Source: Streptomyces montanisoli
GTDB taxonomy: Bacteria; Actinomycetota; Actinomycetes; Streptomycetales; Streptomycetaceae
Assembly: GCF_017813245.1 (NCBI RefSeq)
Contig: NZ_JAGIQL010000069.1
Location: 1-33,276 of the forward strand
DNA: 33,276 nucleotides
Reading direction: 5' to 3'
Shown: positions 1-6,439 of the stretch, piece by piece
Layout of the letters: each line of letters begins with the position of its first letter
How positions within the stretch are numbered: the first letter of the stretch is position 1
Notes under the pieces: generated by a model
What the model was told of the DNA's origin: nothing
Databases searched by the model: none
Seen by the model: only the letters and a program-made list of their open reading frames with translations
Made by a program: the position numbers and the translations under genes

Positions 1-1052
1 TGCCGGCGCCGGGCCGGCAGGCGCAGGCGCCGGGCCCTGCCGCGTACCCGCAGCCCGGTCCGGCCGCGCAGGCCGCACAGCCCGCGCCGGAGTACCCGAC
101 CCCTACTCCGACCCCGGCCCCCGCCCCGACGCCCGCCCCCGCCCCCGCCCCTTCGGCGGCCGGGCACAACGCCCACGCGCAGAACGGCGCCGCGCCCACC
201 CCGGCCGCCGCGCCCGCATCGCCCGCCGGCCCGCAGGGCGCCGGCTCCCACACGGACGGCTACAGCGTCCCCACCACGCTCGGCACCGCCCGCGTCACCG
301 ACGCGCAGCGGGCACGCGCCGAGGGCAGGTCGCCGATCATCCCGCCCGGCGCCCAGCCCGCCGGGCTGACCGCCGTGCTGGGGCTGCTGCTCGCGGGCGG
401 CGCCGCGCTCGGCTCGTACGCGCTGCTCGTCCCCGTCGTGATCCTTCAGGCGGTCACGGCCGCCGGCTGGTTCCGGCTGAACGGCATGTGGCCGGCCCGC
501 CAGGGCATCGCGCTCGCGTTCCTCGGCGGCCTCGTCTCCGACGTCGCGCTGCTGGCCGCGGGCAAGTCCCACGCGCCGGCGGCGATCGTCGGCACGCTGG
601 GCGTGTGGGTGCTGCTCACCGTCGTCCTGCAGCTGCGCAGCCACGCCGACCCGGACACCCGGCTGACCGGCCTGCTGGCCACGGTGGTCTCGGCCGCGCT
701 CGCGATCATCGCGACCGGTCACCTCGCCGCGGCGTCCGACGTGGTCGTCGTGGGCGCGGTGGCGGTGGCCGCCGCCACGCTGGTGCGGGCGCTCCCGCTG
801 CCGGGGCCCGCCTCGGTAGCGGCCGCGCTGGTCGCCGCCGCGGTCGTGGGCGCGGCCATGGGCGGGCTGACGGGCTTCGGCGCGCCGGGCGCCCTCGCGG
901 TCGGGCTCGGCGCGGGTGCGTGCGCGCTGATCGGGCTGCGGGCGGCGAGCTACGACTACCCGTCCCGTTTCGTGCACATGACGGCGGGCGTGGCGCTGCC
1001 ACTCACCGCGGCGGCACCCGCGGTCTATCTGCTGGGACGGGCCTTCGGCTGA
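1..1052 (+). CDS. Integral membrane protein with Pro/Ala-rich cytoplasmic N-terminus (5' end outside the window)
   Basis: The reading frame is open from base 3, so the start lies upstream. The first ~120 visible residues are a low-complexity Pro/Ala/Gln tract (repeated PAPAP-type stretches). They are followed by a short conserved-looking soluble segment (GYSVPTTLGTARVTDAQRARAEGRSP) and then, from about position 360, a run of some seven hydrophobic segments up to the C-terminus. I see no catalytic motif. The composition fits a multi-spanning membrane protein of unknown function with a disordered N-terminal tail. It ends in TGA at 1050-1052, directly before a perfect palindrome that probably terminates it. 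I do not recognise a named family; a transporter or lipid-metabolism membrane enzyme cannot be excluded. Confidence 0.75.
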   Translation, partial: PAPGRQAQAPGPAAYPQPGPAAQAAQPAPEYPTPTPTPAPAPTPAPAPAPSAAGHNAHAQNGAAPTPAAAPASPAGPQGAGSHTDGYSVPTTLGTARVTDAQRARAEGRSPIIPPGAQPAGLTAVLGLLLAGGAALGSYALLVPVVILQAVTAAGWFRLNGMWPARQGIALAFLGGLVSDVALLAAGKSHAPAAIVGTLGVWVLLTVVLQLRSHADPDTRLTGLLATVVSAALAIIATGHLAAASDVVVVGAVAVAAATLVRALPLPGPASVAAALVAAAVVGAAMGGLTGFGAPGALAVGLGAGACALIGLRAASYDYPSRFVHMTAGVALPLTAAAPAVYLLGRAFG

Positions 1053-1060
1053 CGTCGGGC

Positions 1061-1080
1061 GGTCCGCCGGCCGGCGGACC
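1061..1080. terminator. Perfect 20-bp palindrome after the first gene
   Basis: GGTCCGCCGG is followed immediately by its reverse complement CCGGCGGACC, 8 bp after the stop codon at 1052. It would form a very stable GC stem. There is no T-run, which is usual for Streptomyces terminators. Confidence 0.55.
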
Positions 1081-1185
1081 GGGCCCGCGGCCGGCGGAAC
1101 CTTTGGCCTAGGCTCACCGTCACCGAGGGGGAAGGTGGTCACGCCGCAGGGGCGTGGCCCTGTTCGACGTGGGGGATGCCGGGCG

Positions 1186-1938
1186 ATGCGCGCACTGCGG
1201 ATTCTGCTGGTCTTTGTCGTGATCATCTGCGGCCTGTTCGTGGCCGCCGACCGGTTGGCGCTGCACTACGCCGAGGGCAAGGTCGCCGACCGCATCCAGT
1301 CGAGCCAGGGGCTCGACAGCAAGCCGGACGTGTCGGTGAAGGGCTTCCCCTTCCTGACGCAGGTGGCGGCGAAGTCGCTGGACGAGGTGGACGTCGGCCT
1401 CGACCACGTCACGGCGACGGCGGACGGCCACGCGGTGCGGGTGACGGACGTCAAGGCCGTCCTGAAGAACGTCCGCATCGACAGCAGCTTCTCGTCGGCC
1501 ACCGCGGGCACGGCGGACGGCTCGGCACGCATCTCGTACGCGGACCTCGCCACGGCCGTCCCCAAGGGCGCCACGGTCTCCTACGCGGGCGCCGCGCGCG
1601 CCGCGAAGGGCCAGGTGAAGGTGACGGGCAAGGTCACGGACGTCATGCACGCGATGCACATCGACGACCCGTCGGGCCTGGTCGACAAGGTGCTCGGCAA
1701 CAAGACCCTCACCGCGTACGGCACGGTGACCATGTCGGGCGGCGACACGCTGAAGCTGCGGCTCGACGACGTGGCGGGCCTGCCGGTGCCGGGGCTCGCC
1801 GACCAGATAAAGAGCCTCGTCAAGTCGGACATGAAGATCGACGGGCTGCCGTCCGCCGTGAAGCTGTCGAAGGTCACGCCGACGCAGGACGGCCTGCGCT
1901 TCACGGGCACGGGCACGAACGTCTCCCTGGAGGGCTAG
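1186..1938 (+). CDS. DUF2993 (LmeA-like) phospholipid-binding protein
   Basis: About 250 residues. An N-terminal hydrophobic segment (LRILLVFVVIICGLFVAADRL, residues ~3-23) would act as signal anchor. It is followed by the typical DUF2993 start (AEGKVADRIQSSQ, then a KGFPFLTQV motif) and a beta-rich body ending in GTGTNVSLEG. DUF2993/LmeA proteins of actinobacteria are periplasmic or extracytoplasmic and have been linked to lipid binding and lipomannan elongation in mycobacteria; in Streptomyces the role is not established. I chose ATG 1186 because the membrane segment begins there. A GTG at 1135, preceded by a good AGGGGGA box, would add 17 residues of non-hydrophobic sequence and is the alternative. 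Confidence 0.85.
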   Translation: MRALRILLVFVVIICGLFVAADRLALHYAEGKVADRIQSSQGLDSKPDVSVKGFPFLTQVAAKSLDEVDVGLDHVTATADGHAVRVTDVKAVLKNVRIDSSFSSATAGTADGSARISYADLATAVPKGATVSYAGAARAAKGQVKVTGKVTDVMHAMHIDDPSGLVDKVLGNKTLTAYGTVTMSGGDTLKLRLDDVAGLPVPGLADQIKSLVKSDMKIDGLPSAVKLSKVTPTQDGLRFTGTGTNVSLEG

Positions 1939-2024
1939 TCCGCCGGGGCGATCGCGTGGTCGGCGACCCATGAAGGTGTGGCCGCATCGGGCGGGGGCAC
2001 ACGGCTCGCCGGAGGCTGATAACT

Positions 2025-2195
2025 ATGGTTCCCCTGCTGCTTGTTCTGCTTCTCATCGTGATTCTGGCCGGTGCGGGCTTCGCCCTGAAGATCCTGTGGT
2101 GGATCGCGATCGCGGTCCTCGTCGTGTGGCTGCTCGGTTTCCTCGTCCGCCCCGCCGCGTCCGGCGGAAAGCGTGGCCGCTGGTACCGCTGGTAG
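2025..2195 (+). CDS. 56-residue hydrophobic membrane protein
   Basis: Short gene starting at ATG 2025 with GGAGG at 2011-2015. The product begins MVPLLLVLLLIVILAGAGFA, has a second hydrophobic stretch (ILWWIAIAVLVVWLLGFLV) and ends in a basic-aromatic tail (GKRGRWYRW). It resembles the short hydrophobic proteins widely conserved in Streptomyces, whose function is unknown. Two close transmembrane helices with a positively charged C-terminus on the cytoplasmic side is the likely topology. It lies 86 bp after the DUF2993 gene and is followed by a tandem 11-bp repeat that begins in its stop codon. Confidence 0.8.
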   Translation: MVPLLLVLLLIVILAGAGFALKILWWIAIAVLVVWLLGFLVRPAASGGKRGRWYRW

Positions 2196-2236
2196 GCATG
2201 CGGTAGGCGTGCGGTAGGCGTGCAGTAGGCATGCGT
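2193..2236 (+). repeat. Four tandem 11-bp repeats
   Basis: TAGGC(A/G)TGC(G/A)G occurs four times head to tail at 2193, 2204, 2215 and 2226 (last copy ends in T). The first copy includes the TAG stop of the hydrophobic protein, so each unit also carries an in-frame-like TAG. Function unknown; it could be replication slippage in a 3' UTR. Confidence 0.8.
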
Positions 2237-2243
2237 CACGTCC

Positions 2244-2280
2244 GGCGGGCCGGGAGCTGAGCAGCTGCTTTCGGCCCGCC
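2244..2280 (+). terminator. Stem-loop terminator candidate
   Basis: GGCGGGCCG (2244-2252) pairs with CGGCCCGCC (2272-2280). The loop contains a smaller AGCT-GAGC-AGCT inverted repeat. It lies between the hydrophobic-protein gene and the next gene on the same strand. Confidence 0.6.
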
Positions 2281-2314
2281 GTGCCGTCGCCGACCGGGCA
2301 GAAGAAGGGCCGGT

Positions 2315-3190
2315 ATGTTCGAAGGTTTCGAAGAGGCGTCTGTTCGGGTCGGCGAAGCGACCGTCTTCGTCCGTTTCGGCGGGGAAGGCCCACCGGTGGT
2401 GCTGCTGCACGGTCACCCTCGTACGTCGGCCACATGGCACCGGGTCGCGCCGCTGCTTGTGGAGGCCGGTCACACGGTGGTCTGCCCGGACCTGCGCGGA
2501 TACGGGCGTTCCCGAGGGCCGGAGTTCACGGCGGATCACACCGGCTATTCCAAGCGGGCGGTCGCGGGCGACATCGTGGCCGTGATGCGCCGGCTCGGCC
2601 ATCCACGGTTCGCCCTCGCCGGGCACGATCGCGGGGGTGCGGTGGCGCTGCGCCTCGTGCTCGATCACCCGGCGGCCGTCACCCGAGTGGCGTTTCTCGA
2701 CTGCCTGCCGCTCACGGAGCACTTGTCGAGGATCACCGTCGATTTCGCCACTCAGTGGTGGCACTGGTTCTTCTTCGCGCAGCCGGATGTGCCGGAACGC
2801 GTGATCACCGCTGATCCCGGCAGTTGGTATCGGGGTGATCCTGACGCGATGGGGCGCGAGAACCACGACGAATGGCAGCAGGCGATCCACGATCCCGATG
2901 TCGTGCGGGCCATGTTGGAGGACTACCGCGCCGGCCTGACCGTCGACCGGCAGCACGAGGAGGCCGACCGGGCCGCCGGCACACGCATCACCTGCCCGGC
3001 GATGGCCCTCTGGTCGCTCCAGGACGACCTGGAGAACCTCTACGGGGACCCTCTCGCGATCTGGCGCCGGTGGGCCACCGACGTACGCGGCCAGGGCATC
3101 GACTCAGGACACCACGTGGCCGAACAGGCGCCACAAGCCCTGGCCTCCGCTCTCATCGGCTTCCTTGAGCCGGAACACCGCGAGGCTTGA
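2315..3190 (+). CDS. Alpha/beta hydrolase, haloacetate/haloalkane dehalogenase-like
   Basis: 291 residues, normal family length. HGHP oxyanion-hole motif at residues 32-35, nucleophile elbow GHDRGG at 103-108 (Asp105), LDCLP acid site with Asp129, and SGHH with probable catalytic His266. An HWFFFAQP stretch (His150, Trp151) and a DYRAG motif (Tyr204) match the halide pocket of fluoroacetate dehalogenases. From memory, that family carries a second carboxylate-binding Arg four residues after the nucleophile; here that position is Ala109, so the substrate may not be a haloacid. An Asp nucleophile also fits epoxide hydrolases. ATG 2315 has GAAGAAGG upstream. Third-position A/T is visibly more frequent than in neighbours, which suggests acquisition by transfer. 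Confidence 0.85.
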   Translation: MFEGFEEASVRVGEATVFVRFGGEGPPVVLLHGHPRTSATWHRVAPLLVEAGHTVVCPDLRGYGRSRGPEFTADHTGYSKRAVAGDIVAVMRRLGHPRFALAGHDRGGAVALRLVLDHPAAVTRVAFLDCLPLTEHLSRITVDFATQWWHWFFFAQPDVPERVITADPGSWYRGDPDAMGRENHDEWQQAIHDPDVVRAMLEDYRAGLTVDRQHEEADRAAGTRITCPAMALWSLQDDLENLYGDPLAIWRRWATDVRGQGIDSGHHVAEQAPQALASALIGFLEPEHREA

Positions 3191-3206
3191 GGCGAGCGGC
3201 CCGGCC

Positions 3207-3618
3207 TTATGCGCCGTCGCCGTCGCCGTCACCAGTGCCAGCTCCGTCGCGGTCGGTGTCGCGGCCGCCGTCGCCGTCGTCGTCCGGGAGACCGAAGTCG
3301 AGGGTGCCGGCCGCCTCGCGCGAAGTCTGCTCGGCGACGTGGGCGGCGTCTGCGACGACGTCACCCCGTTCGGCTATCAGCCGGTCGTAGATCGGCGCGG
3401 CGGTCGGGCGGGTGGTGTCCACGTGGGTGTCCGTTTCATCGGGGTCATTGCGGCCGGCCGGTGGCCGGCGAATCAGCTGCCGCTCAGAACCAAGCAGTCC
3501 AGGAGCCGAGCGCCGGGCAGCCGATGGCGGGCGGCCGACGCCGGCCAGCGCTCGAGGACGCGAGGTCTTCGTACCGTCCGACCGGGTCTCCCGGCGCCGA
3601 CGGGTGGGCCATCAGCAC
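3207..3618 (-). pseudogene. Frameshifted small hypothetical gene downstream of DUF6086
   Basis: A good start (GTG 3618 with AAGGGAG six bases upstream) opens a 44-codon frame, reading VLMAHPSAPGDPVGRYEDLA and then GCPALGSWTAWF, with TGA at 3486-3484. Just before that stop the coding-like sequence continues in another frame: GRNDPDETDTHVDTTRPTAA, then PIYDRLIAERGDVVADA, then an Asp/Gly-rich repetitive tail, ending in TAA at 3207. Both parts have high G/C at third positions in their own frame, and the second part lacks its own ribosome site (only a GTG at 3422 with a poor upstream box). I infer one gene of about 137 codons broken by an indel near 3484-3500. Alternatively, two very small genes. 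Function unknown. It follows DUF6086 by 79 bp. Confidence 0.55.
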
Positions 3619-3697
3619 GCGGGACTCCCTTCGACGTCGATACACGCAGGCTCAAGCCGGATGTCCCGCTACCCGTTTTCGCCCCCGCCATGCCGGC

Positions 3698-4162
3698 TCA
3701 CGCCGCCATGGACCGACTCAGCTCGCGCGCCTTCCGCTGGAGGGCCGCCTCACGAGCCTGTTCGGGCGACGCCGTGGCCTGCCCGACCTGCCCGACCTGC
3801 CCGACCTGCCCGACCTGCACGTCCTTGACGTCGCCGACATCGCCGAAACCGGCGGAGCCTGGCGGCTGCCCGTTCACCTCGATGCCTGCCCGTTCCGCCA
3901 GGACCAGCACCGTCGCGACGAACCCCTCCGACAAGGCGGCCATGACGGCGTGGCCCGTTCCCCGGTGCCAAGCGAGCAAGGCGTCGACGAACGTCGTGAA
4001 CACGAGGGGGTCGATCTGGCACTCGTCAGCCTGCATCGGCCCGATGCCGGATGGGACACCCAATTCGGCTTGATGGGCACTTACCTGGCTCATGAACAGC
4101 CGGGAGACCCCATTGGACGGGTTCCACAGAGTCTGGCCCCCCATGTCGTAGTACTGGCTCAA
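3698..4162 (-). CDS. DUF6086-family hypothetical protein with VGQ repeat
   Basis: 154 residues. TTG 4162 has a strong GGGAGGGG five bases upstream. The N-terminal ~95 residues carry the features I associate with DUF6086: SQYYDMGGQTLWNPSNGVSR, then GIGPMQADECQIDPLVF and GHAVMAALSEGFVATVL. These are followed by a variable linker and a charged helical C-terminus (SPEQAREAALQRKARELSRS). The linker contains four consecutive Val-Gly-Gln units encoded by a 9-bp tandem repeat. No membrane segment or known catalytic motif. Such genes are Streptomyces-specific and uncharacterised; association with secretion or toxin systems is only speculation. It would be cotranscribed with the broken gene downstream. 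Confidence 0.75.
   Translation of the reverse strand: MSQYYDMGGQTLWNPSNGVSRLFMSQVSAHQAELGVPSGIGPMQADECQIDPLVFTTFVDALLAWHRGTGHAVMAALSEGFVATVLVLAERAGIEVNGQPPGSAGFGDVGDVKDVQVGQVGQVGQVGQATASPEQAREAALQRKARELSRSMAA
3778..3820 (-). repeat. 9-bp tandem repeat inside the DUF6086 gene
   Basis: On the plus strand CCTGCCCGA is repeated perfectly at 3778, 3787, 3796 and 3805, followed by a partial fifth copy (CCTGCAC). Read on the minus strand it encodes (Val-Gly-Gln)n. The unit is a multiple of three, so copy-number change would keep the frame. Confidence 0.9.
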
Positions 4163-4730
4163 TGCGACCCCTCCCTGTCATGCAGGCCGGCGTTCCGGCC
4201 GCCGACCTGCGCGCGAGCCTGCTCAGCGTGAGCGTCCATGGTCGCGATCCACAGGCGGGATGCGCCACCGAATCAGCAACGACCCGGACCGCGCAGAGCT
4301 CCGGAGCCCGGCCCGCGGCCCTTCCCCGCCGCAGGACGGGACCGTCCGGGTGGGATCCGGCGTCGGCGGGGCGGGCCGACCGGCGCTCCCTGGAGACGGC
4401 CGACATCATCGTGGCGCACGTGCGCTGGGAGATCGCCTGCGAGATCGCCGTCGAGCGTCCGGACGACCGACTCGCCCCGGTGACCCGGCCCTCCTGACCC
4501 AGCCCGCGGGACCAACCGGTTTGCCCCCGGTCGCGGAGCGACCCCCGCGCCCCAGACCGGGGCCCCGCCCCAGAAACGAGGGCCCCGCCGACGGCCGGAT
4601 CGTGAGACGGGGTCGTCCGGTCCGCAGATGTGCGGGCCGGGAACGGGGCCGGCCGAGCCGCCCGCACCCTCGCCGCGACCCGGTCGGAGACCACATCGCG
4701 GACGATCTCGTCTCATGATGCGGAACAACG
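4163..4730. other. About 570 bp without a convincing gene
   Basis: All frames here are open in places because of the GC content, but none has a start with a ribosome site and a recognisable product. A short plus-strand stretch ending at the TGA of 4495-4497 (ETADIIVAHVRWEIACEIA) looks protein-like and may be a gene remnant. GGGGCCC (4559-4565) can pair with GGGCCCC (4580-4586). This stretch ends at the promoter of the leader peptide. Confidence 0.5.
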
Positions 4731-4760
4731 GTGACATCGCAGTCCGGACGTCCTTACGAT
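4731..4760 (+). promoter_or_regulatory. Promoter of the sulfur operon (leaderless start)
   Basis: -35 GTGACA at 4731-4736, 18-bp spacer, -10 TACGAT at 4755-4760. The expected transcription start falls about 7 bp downstream, on or beside the ATG of the leader peptide at 4768, predicting a leaderless mRNA. Confidence 0.65.
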
Positions 4761-4767
4761 CGGTCCC

Positions 4768-4860
4768 ATGGAGCGACAGGTGGATCTCCGAGTGGATCTC
4801 ACGAAGCGGCGGGCAGTCGACCTGTGCCGCGTTGCCACCATGCTCTGTCGCGACGCCTAG
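4768..4860 (+). CDS. 30-residue cysteine-containing leader peptide ahead of sseA
   Basis: ATG 4768 to TAG 4860, beginning MERQVDLRVDLTKRRAVDLC and ending RVATMLCRDA. It matches the pattern of the putative leader peptides found before sulfur-metabolism genes in Streptomyces: an Arg-Val-Asp-Leu-rich start, a basic KRR, then two Leu-Cys-Arg/Val motifs with Cys at positions 20 and 27. It has no upstream ribosome site and sits exactly where the promoter would start transcription. A strong hairpin begins 16 nt after the stop and sseA starts 220 nt downstream. Ribosome stalling at the Cys codons when Cys-tRNA is scarce is the likely mechanism, by analogy with cysteine-responsive leaderless short frames in mycobacteria. 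The peptide itself probably has no other role. Confidence 0.8.
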   Translation: MERQVDLRVDLTKRRAVDLCRVATMLCRDA

Positions 4861-4876
4861 CCGGTACCCGCGCGCC

Positions 4877-4913
4877 GGGGGCGGGCGGCGGCTCGCGAGC
4901 CGCCGCGACCCCC
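4877..4913 (+). promoter_or_regulatory. Attenuator-like hairpin between leader peptide and sseA
   Basis: A perfect inner stem (4885-4895 with 4896-4906, 11 bp per arm) is extended by GGGGG (4877-4881) with CCCCC (4909-4913) across a small internal loop. A competing hairpin CCCGC (4867-4871) with GCGGG (4881-4885) would use the left flank. There is no U-run, so it may act with Rho or as a pause. Confidence 0.6.
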
Positions 4914-5080
4914 TACGACCAGCGCGTACCGCAGCCCCCAGCCCTGTGACCCAGGGCGATCGCGCCTCGCGCACGCCGTCCCACGTATCTGCCCCGGCAG
5001 GCGCGCGGGCCGCACGGGAGGCACGGGAGGCTCCACTCCCCACGCACACCTCGCCGAACACTGCCCCGGAGGGAATCAGC

Positions 5081-5920
5081 ATGAGCCGCACCGACGTCCT
5101 GGTCGACGCCGACTGGGTCGAGTCGCACCTCGACGACCCCAAGACCGTCATCGTCGAGGTCGACGAGGACACCTCGGCGTACGACAAGAACCACATCAAG
5201 AACGCCGTCAGGATCGACTGGCAGACGGACCTCCAGGACCCGGTGCGCCGCGACTTCGTGGACCAGGAGGGCTTCGAGAAGCTGCTGTCCGCCAAGGGCA
5301 TCGCCAACGACGACACCGTCATCCTCTACGGCGGCAACAACAACTGGTTCGCCTCGTACGCGTACTGGTACTTCAAGCTCTACGGCCACGACAGCGTCAA
5401 GCTGCTCGACGGCGGCCGCAAGAAGTGGGAGCTCGACGCGCGCGAGCTGGTCCAGGAGGTCCCGCAGCGCCCCGCCACGAGCTACAAGGCGCAGCCGCAG
5501 AACGCGTCGATCCGTGCCTTCCGCGACGACGTCGTGGGCGCGATCGGCAACCAGAACCTGGTCGACGTGCGCTCGCCCGACGAGTTCAGCGGCAAGCTGC
5601 TCGCACCCGCCCACCTGCCGCAGGAGCAGTCGCAGCGCCCGGGCCACGTCCCGTCCGCCCGCAACATCCCGTGGTCGAAGAACGCCAACGACGACGGCAC
5701 GTTCAAGTCGGACGACGAGCTCAAGAGCATCTACGCCGACGAGCAGGTCGACCTGGCCAAGGACACCATCGCGTACTGCCGCATCGGTGAGCGCTCCGCG
5801 CTGACCTGGTTCGTGCTGCACGAGCTGCTCGGCGTCGAGAACGTCAAGAACTACGACGGTTCGTGGACCGAGTACGGCTCGCTCGTCGGCGTGCCGATCG
5901 CGCTCGGCGCGGCCGAGTAA
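5081..5920 (+). CDS. sseA: Thiosulfate sulfurtransferase (rhodanese), two-domain
   Basis: 279 residues, standard length for tandem-rhodanese SseA/thiosulfate sulfurtransferase. An inactive N-terminal rhodanese domain (~residues 6-125, with a DKNHIKNAVRIDW motif) is followed by a catalytic C-terminal domain (~150-275) with DVRSPDEF and the active-site loop YCRIGERS (Cys233), which takes the persulfide from thiosulfate or 3-mercaptopyruvate. The enzyme is cytoplasmic and transfers sulfur to cyanide or thiol acceptors, feeding sulfur assimilation and thiol homeostasis. ATG 5081 has GGAGGG seven bases upstream. The frame is open far upstream but that part covers the leader region and is not protein-like. 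It is cotranscribed with the DUF1416 gene 67 bp downstream and probably controlled by the Cys leader. Confidence 0.93.
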   Translation: MSRTDVLVDADWVESHLDDPKTVIVEVDEDTSAYDKNHIKNAVRIDWQTDLQDPVRRDFVDQEGFEKLLSAKGIANDDTVILYGGNNNWFASYAYWYFKLYGHDSVKLLDGGRKKWELDARELVQEVPQRPATSYKAQPQNASIRAFRDDVVGAIGNQNLVDVRSPDEFSGKLLAPAHLPQEQSQRPGHVPSARNIPWSKNANDDGTFKSDDELKSIYADEQVDLAKDTIAYCRIGERSALTWFVLHELLGVENVKNYDGSWTEYGSLVGVPIALGAAE

Positions 5921-5933
5921 CCGGCCTTTCCCC

Positions 5934-5965
5934 AACCGCAACCGCCCGAAACCGCAACCGCCCGA
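5934..5965 (+). repeat. Tandem duplication of a 16-bp unit in the sseA-DUF1416 spacer
   Basis: AACCGCAACCGCCCGA occurs twice with no gap (5934-5949 and 5950-5965), 13 bp after the sseA stop and just before the ribosome site of the next gene. Confidence 0.9.
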
Positions 5966-5987
5966 CCGACCCGGAGGACGAAGAAGC

Positions 5988-6275
5988 ATGTGTGGAGCGA
6001 AGGCCGGTGGCCCCGACGCCTCGACGATCAAGCCCGGCGAGACGACCATCCAGGGTTTCGTGACGCGTGACGGCGAGCCCGTCACGGGGTACGTGCGCCT
6101 GCTGGACTCGACCGGTGAGTTCACCGCGGAGGTCCCGACCTCGGCGACCGGGCAGTTCCGCTTCTACGCGGCCGAGGGCACGTGGACCGTTCGCGCCCTG
6201 ATCCCGGGCGGCACGGCGGACCGTACGGTCGTCGCGCAGACGGGCGGGCTCGCGGAGGTCGCGATCGCGGTCTGA
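5988..6275 (+). CDS. DUF1416 protein (small beta-rich, sulfur operon partner)
   Basis: 95 residues, beginning MCGAKAGGPDASTIKPGETT. It has a carboxypeptidase-regulatory/Ig-like beta fold pattern: VTRDGEPVTGYVRLLD, then TGQFRFYAAEGTWTVRAL. This is the usual length and sequence of DUF1416, which in actinobacteria regularly follows the sseA-type sulfurtransferase gene. The near-N-terminal Cys2 (MCGAK) is conserved as I remember the family and may accept or carry sulfur, but that is inference. ATG 5988 has GGAGGACGAAG upstream. It ends in front of a very strong terminator. No signal peptide or membrane segment. Confidence 0.9.
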   Translation: MCGAKAGGPDASTIKPGETTIQGFVTRDGEPVTGYVRLLDSTGEFTAEVPTSATGQFRFYAAEGTWTVRALIPGGTADRTVVAQTGGLAEVAIAV

Positions 6276-6301
6276 CGCAGGCGCGGCCCGACGCGGGCAG
6301 G

Positions 6302-6318
6302 GTCAGGCGAGGCCTGAC
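6302..6318 (+). repeat. Small inverted repeat before the terminator
   Basis: GTCAGGC (6302-6308), GAG, GCCTGAC (6312-6318), located between the DUF1416 stop and the large terminator stem. It may contribute to termination or 3'-end stability. Confidence 0.5.
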
Positions 6319-6328
6319 GCAGGTATGG

Positions 6329-6374
6329 CAGGGGCCCGCTTCCGGGGATCAACTCCCCCGGAAGCGGGCCCCTG
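6329..6374 (+). terminator. Strong intrinsic-type terminator of the sseA operon
   Basis: A perfect 19-bp stem: the left arm 6329-6347 (CAGGGGCCCGCTTCCGGGG) pairs with 6356-6374, with an 8-nt loop. There is no long T-tract, but stem stability is extreme. Confidence 0.85.
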
Positions 6375-6439
6375 TGCGCGTCGCCGGAATTCCCTTCCGC
6401 GGCAGAGCGTCGGCGGCCCGCCGGTCGTACGCTTGAAGC

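Noticed and set aside
1970..2206. A 78-codon plus-strand frame over the hydrophobic-protein gene
   Set aside because: The alternative frame 2025-2195 has a ribosome site and encodes a recognised short hydrophobic protein.
3165..4231. Plus-strand frames antisense to the DUF6086 gene and its broken neighbour
   Set aside because: The minus strand has ribosome sites and family-like sequence; the plus frames are low-complexity.
4628..5080. N-terminal extension of sseA by about 150 codons
   Set aside because: The frame is open, but the sequence is Pro/Arg-rich and covers the leader peptide and hairpin in another frame; sseA has a good ribosome site at 5068-5073.
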